Positions 25,912 through 25,995 of a stretch of DNA of 25,995 bases are shown here, in pieces. The stretch is from the NCBI GenBank assembly GCA_030838025.1, contig JAUTXM010000039.1, positions 1-25,995 of the forward strand, read 5' to 3'. The DNA comes from Acidimicrobiaceae bacterium. Its GTDB lineage: Bacteria; Actinomycetota; Acidimicrobiia; Acidimicrobiales; Palsa-688. A program made the translations under genes and the position numbers. The stretch's first letter is position 1. Every line of letters begins with the position of its first letter. The notes under the pieces were generated by a model that did not search any database, was not told where the DNA came from, and was given only the letters and a program-made list of their open reading frames with translations.

Positions 25912-25995
25912 GCGCCCGGGACGCCCGCCCGAAGCCCGACGCGCGCCCGGGACGCCCGCCCGAAGCCCGACGCGCGCCCGGGACGCCCGCACCGG
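25912..25995. repeat. 31-bp GC-rich tandem repeat, truncated by the window edge
   Basis: GCGCCCGGGACGCCCGCCCG begins copies at 25912 and 25943, and its first 17 bases recur at 25974, giving an exact 31-bp period with about 2.6 copies visible. A degenerate partial copy (GCCCGCCCGATG) precedes them at 25901-25911. The array lies upstream of the acyltransferase promoter. Each unit contains the palindrome GCGCCCGGG/CCCGGGCGC in part. There are no unique spacers, so it is not a CRISPR. It may be a minisatellite or an extragenic repeat family. Confidence 0.7.

Noticed and set aside
25912..25995. CRISPR array
   Set aside because: The 31-bp units are contiguous, with no unique spacers and no cas genes nearby.

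Overview
The window is about 26 kb of high-GC DNA carrying compact, mostly housekeeping-type genes. Gene content and style point to an actinobacterium, and by general resemblance perhaps one of the Acidimicrobiia. The signs are frequent GTG starts, start codons with a TAnnnT box about 7 nt upstream and no Shine-Dalgarno, an actinobacterial-type HAD-PlsC fusion, an AcnA-type aconitase and an LAxTG-type sortase signal. The lineage is inferred from this, not proved. I saw no rRNA, tRNA, insertion sequence, phage gene or CRISPR array.

Layout. 1-1058: the tail of a CsbD-like protein and two small unknown genes, the second a membrane protein. 1059-1192: a large hairpin between convergent genes. 1193-7916: a TetR regulator diverging from a tightly packed four-gene operon. 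The operon encodes a fatty acyl-CoA reductase fused to a HAD phosphatase-like domain, a zinc alcohol dehydrogenase, a divergent LarA-like (nickel-pincer) protein and a PlsC acyltransferase. A perfect palindrome sits between regulator and operon. 7921-9099: a Pro/Gly/Tyr-rich membrane protein on the minus strand. 9290-13774: the glutamate synthase large subunit, preceded by a leader that can fold into a pseudoknot, with no small subunit beside it. 13852-18190 (minus): a HAD-PlsC fusion and aconitase. 18297-19028: a YceH/DUF480 protein. 19248-21032: a secreted, probably sortase-anchored surface protein behind a textbook CRP-type site and followed by a strong terminator. 21143-24383: aspartyl-tRNA synthetase, an unknown 290-aa protein and a small duplicated membrane protein. 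24499-25884 (minus): a GPAT-like acyltransferase. 25912-25995: a 31-bp tandem repeat running off the edge.

How it fits together. Lipid chemistry recurs: three PlsC-family acyltransferases, two HAD-IB-like domains and one fatty acyl reductase lie in one window. The best candidate for an undescribed system is the TetR-controlled operon at 1811-7916. It combines fatty-alcohol formation, a polyol or alcohol dehydrogenase, an acyltransferase and a LarA-family enzyme. That enzyme keeps the cofactor lysine and nickel-ligand histidine at LarA spacing but has lost one of the two catalytic histidines. I infer a pathway that builds or remodels an unusual lipid, possibly with a hydroxy-acid or polyol head group. 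The substrate cannot be read from sequence.
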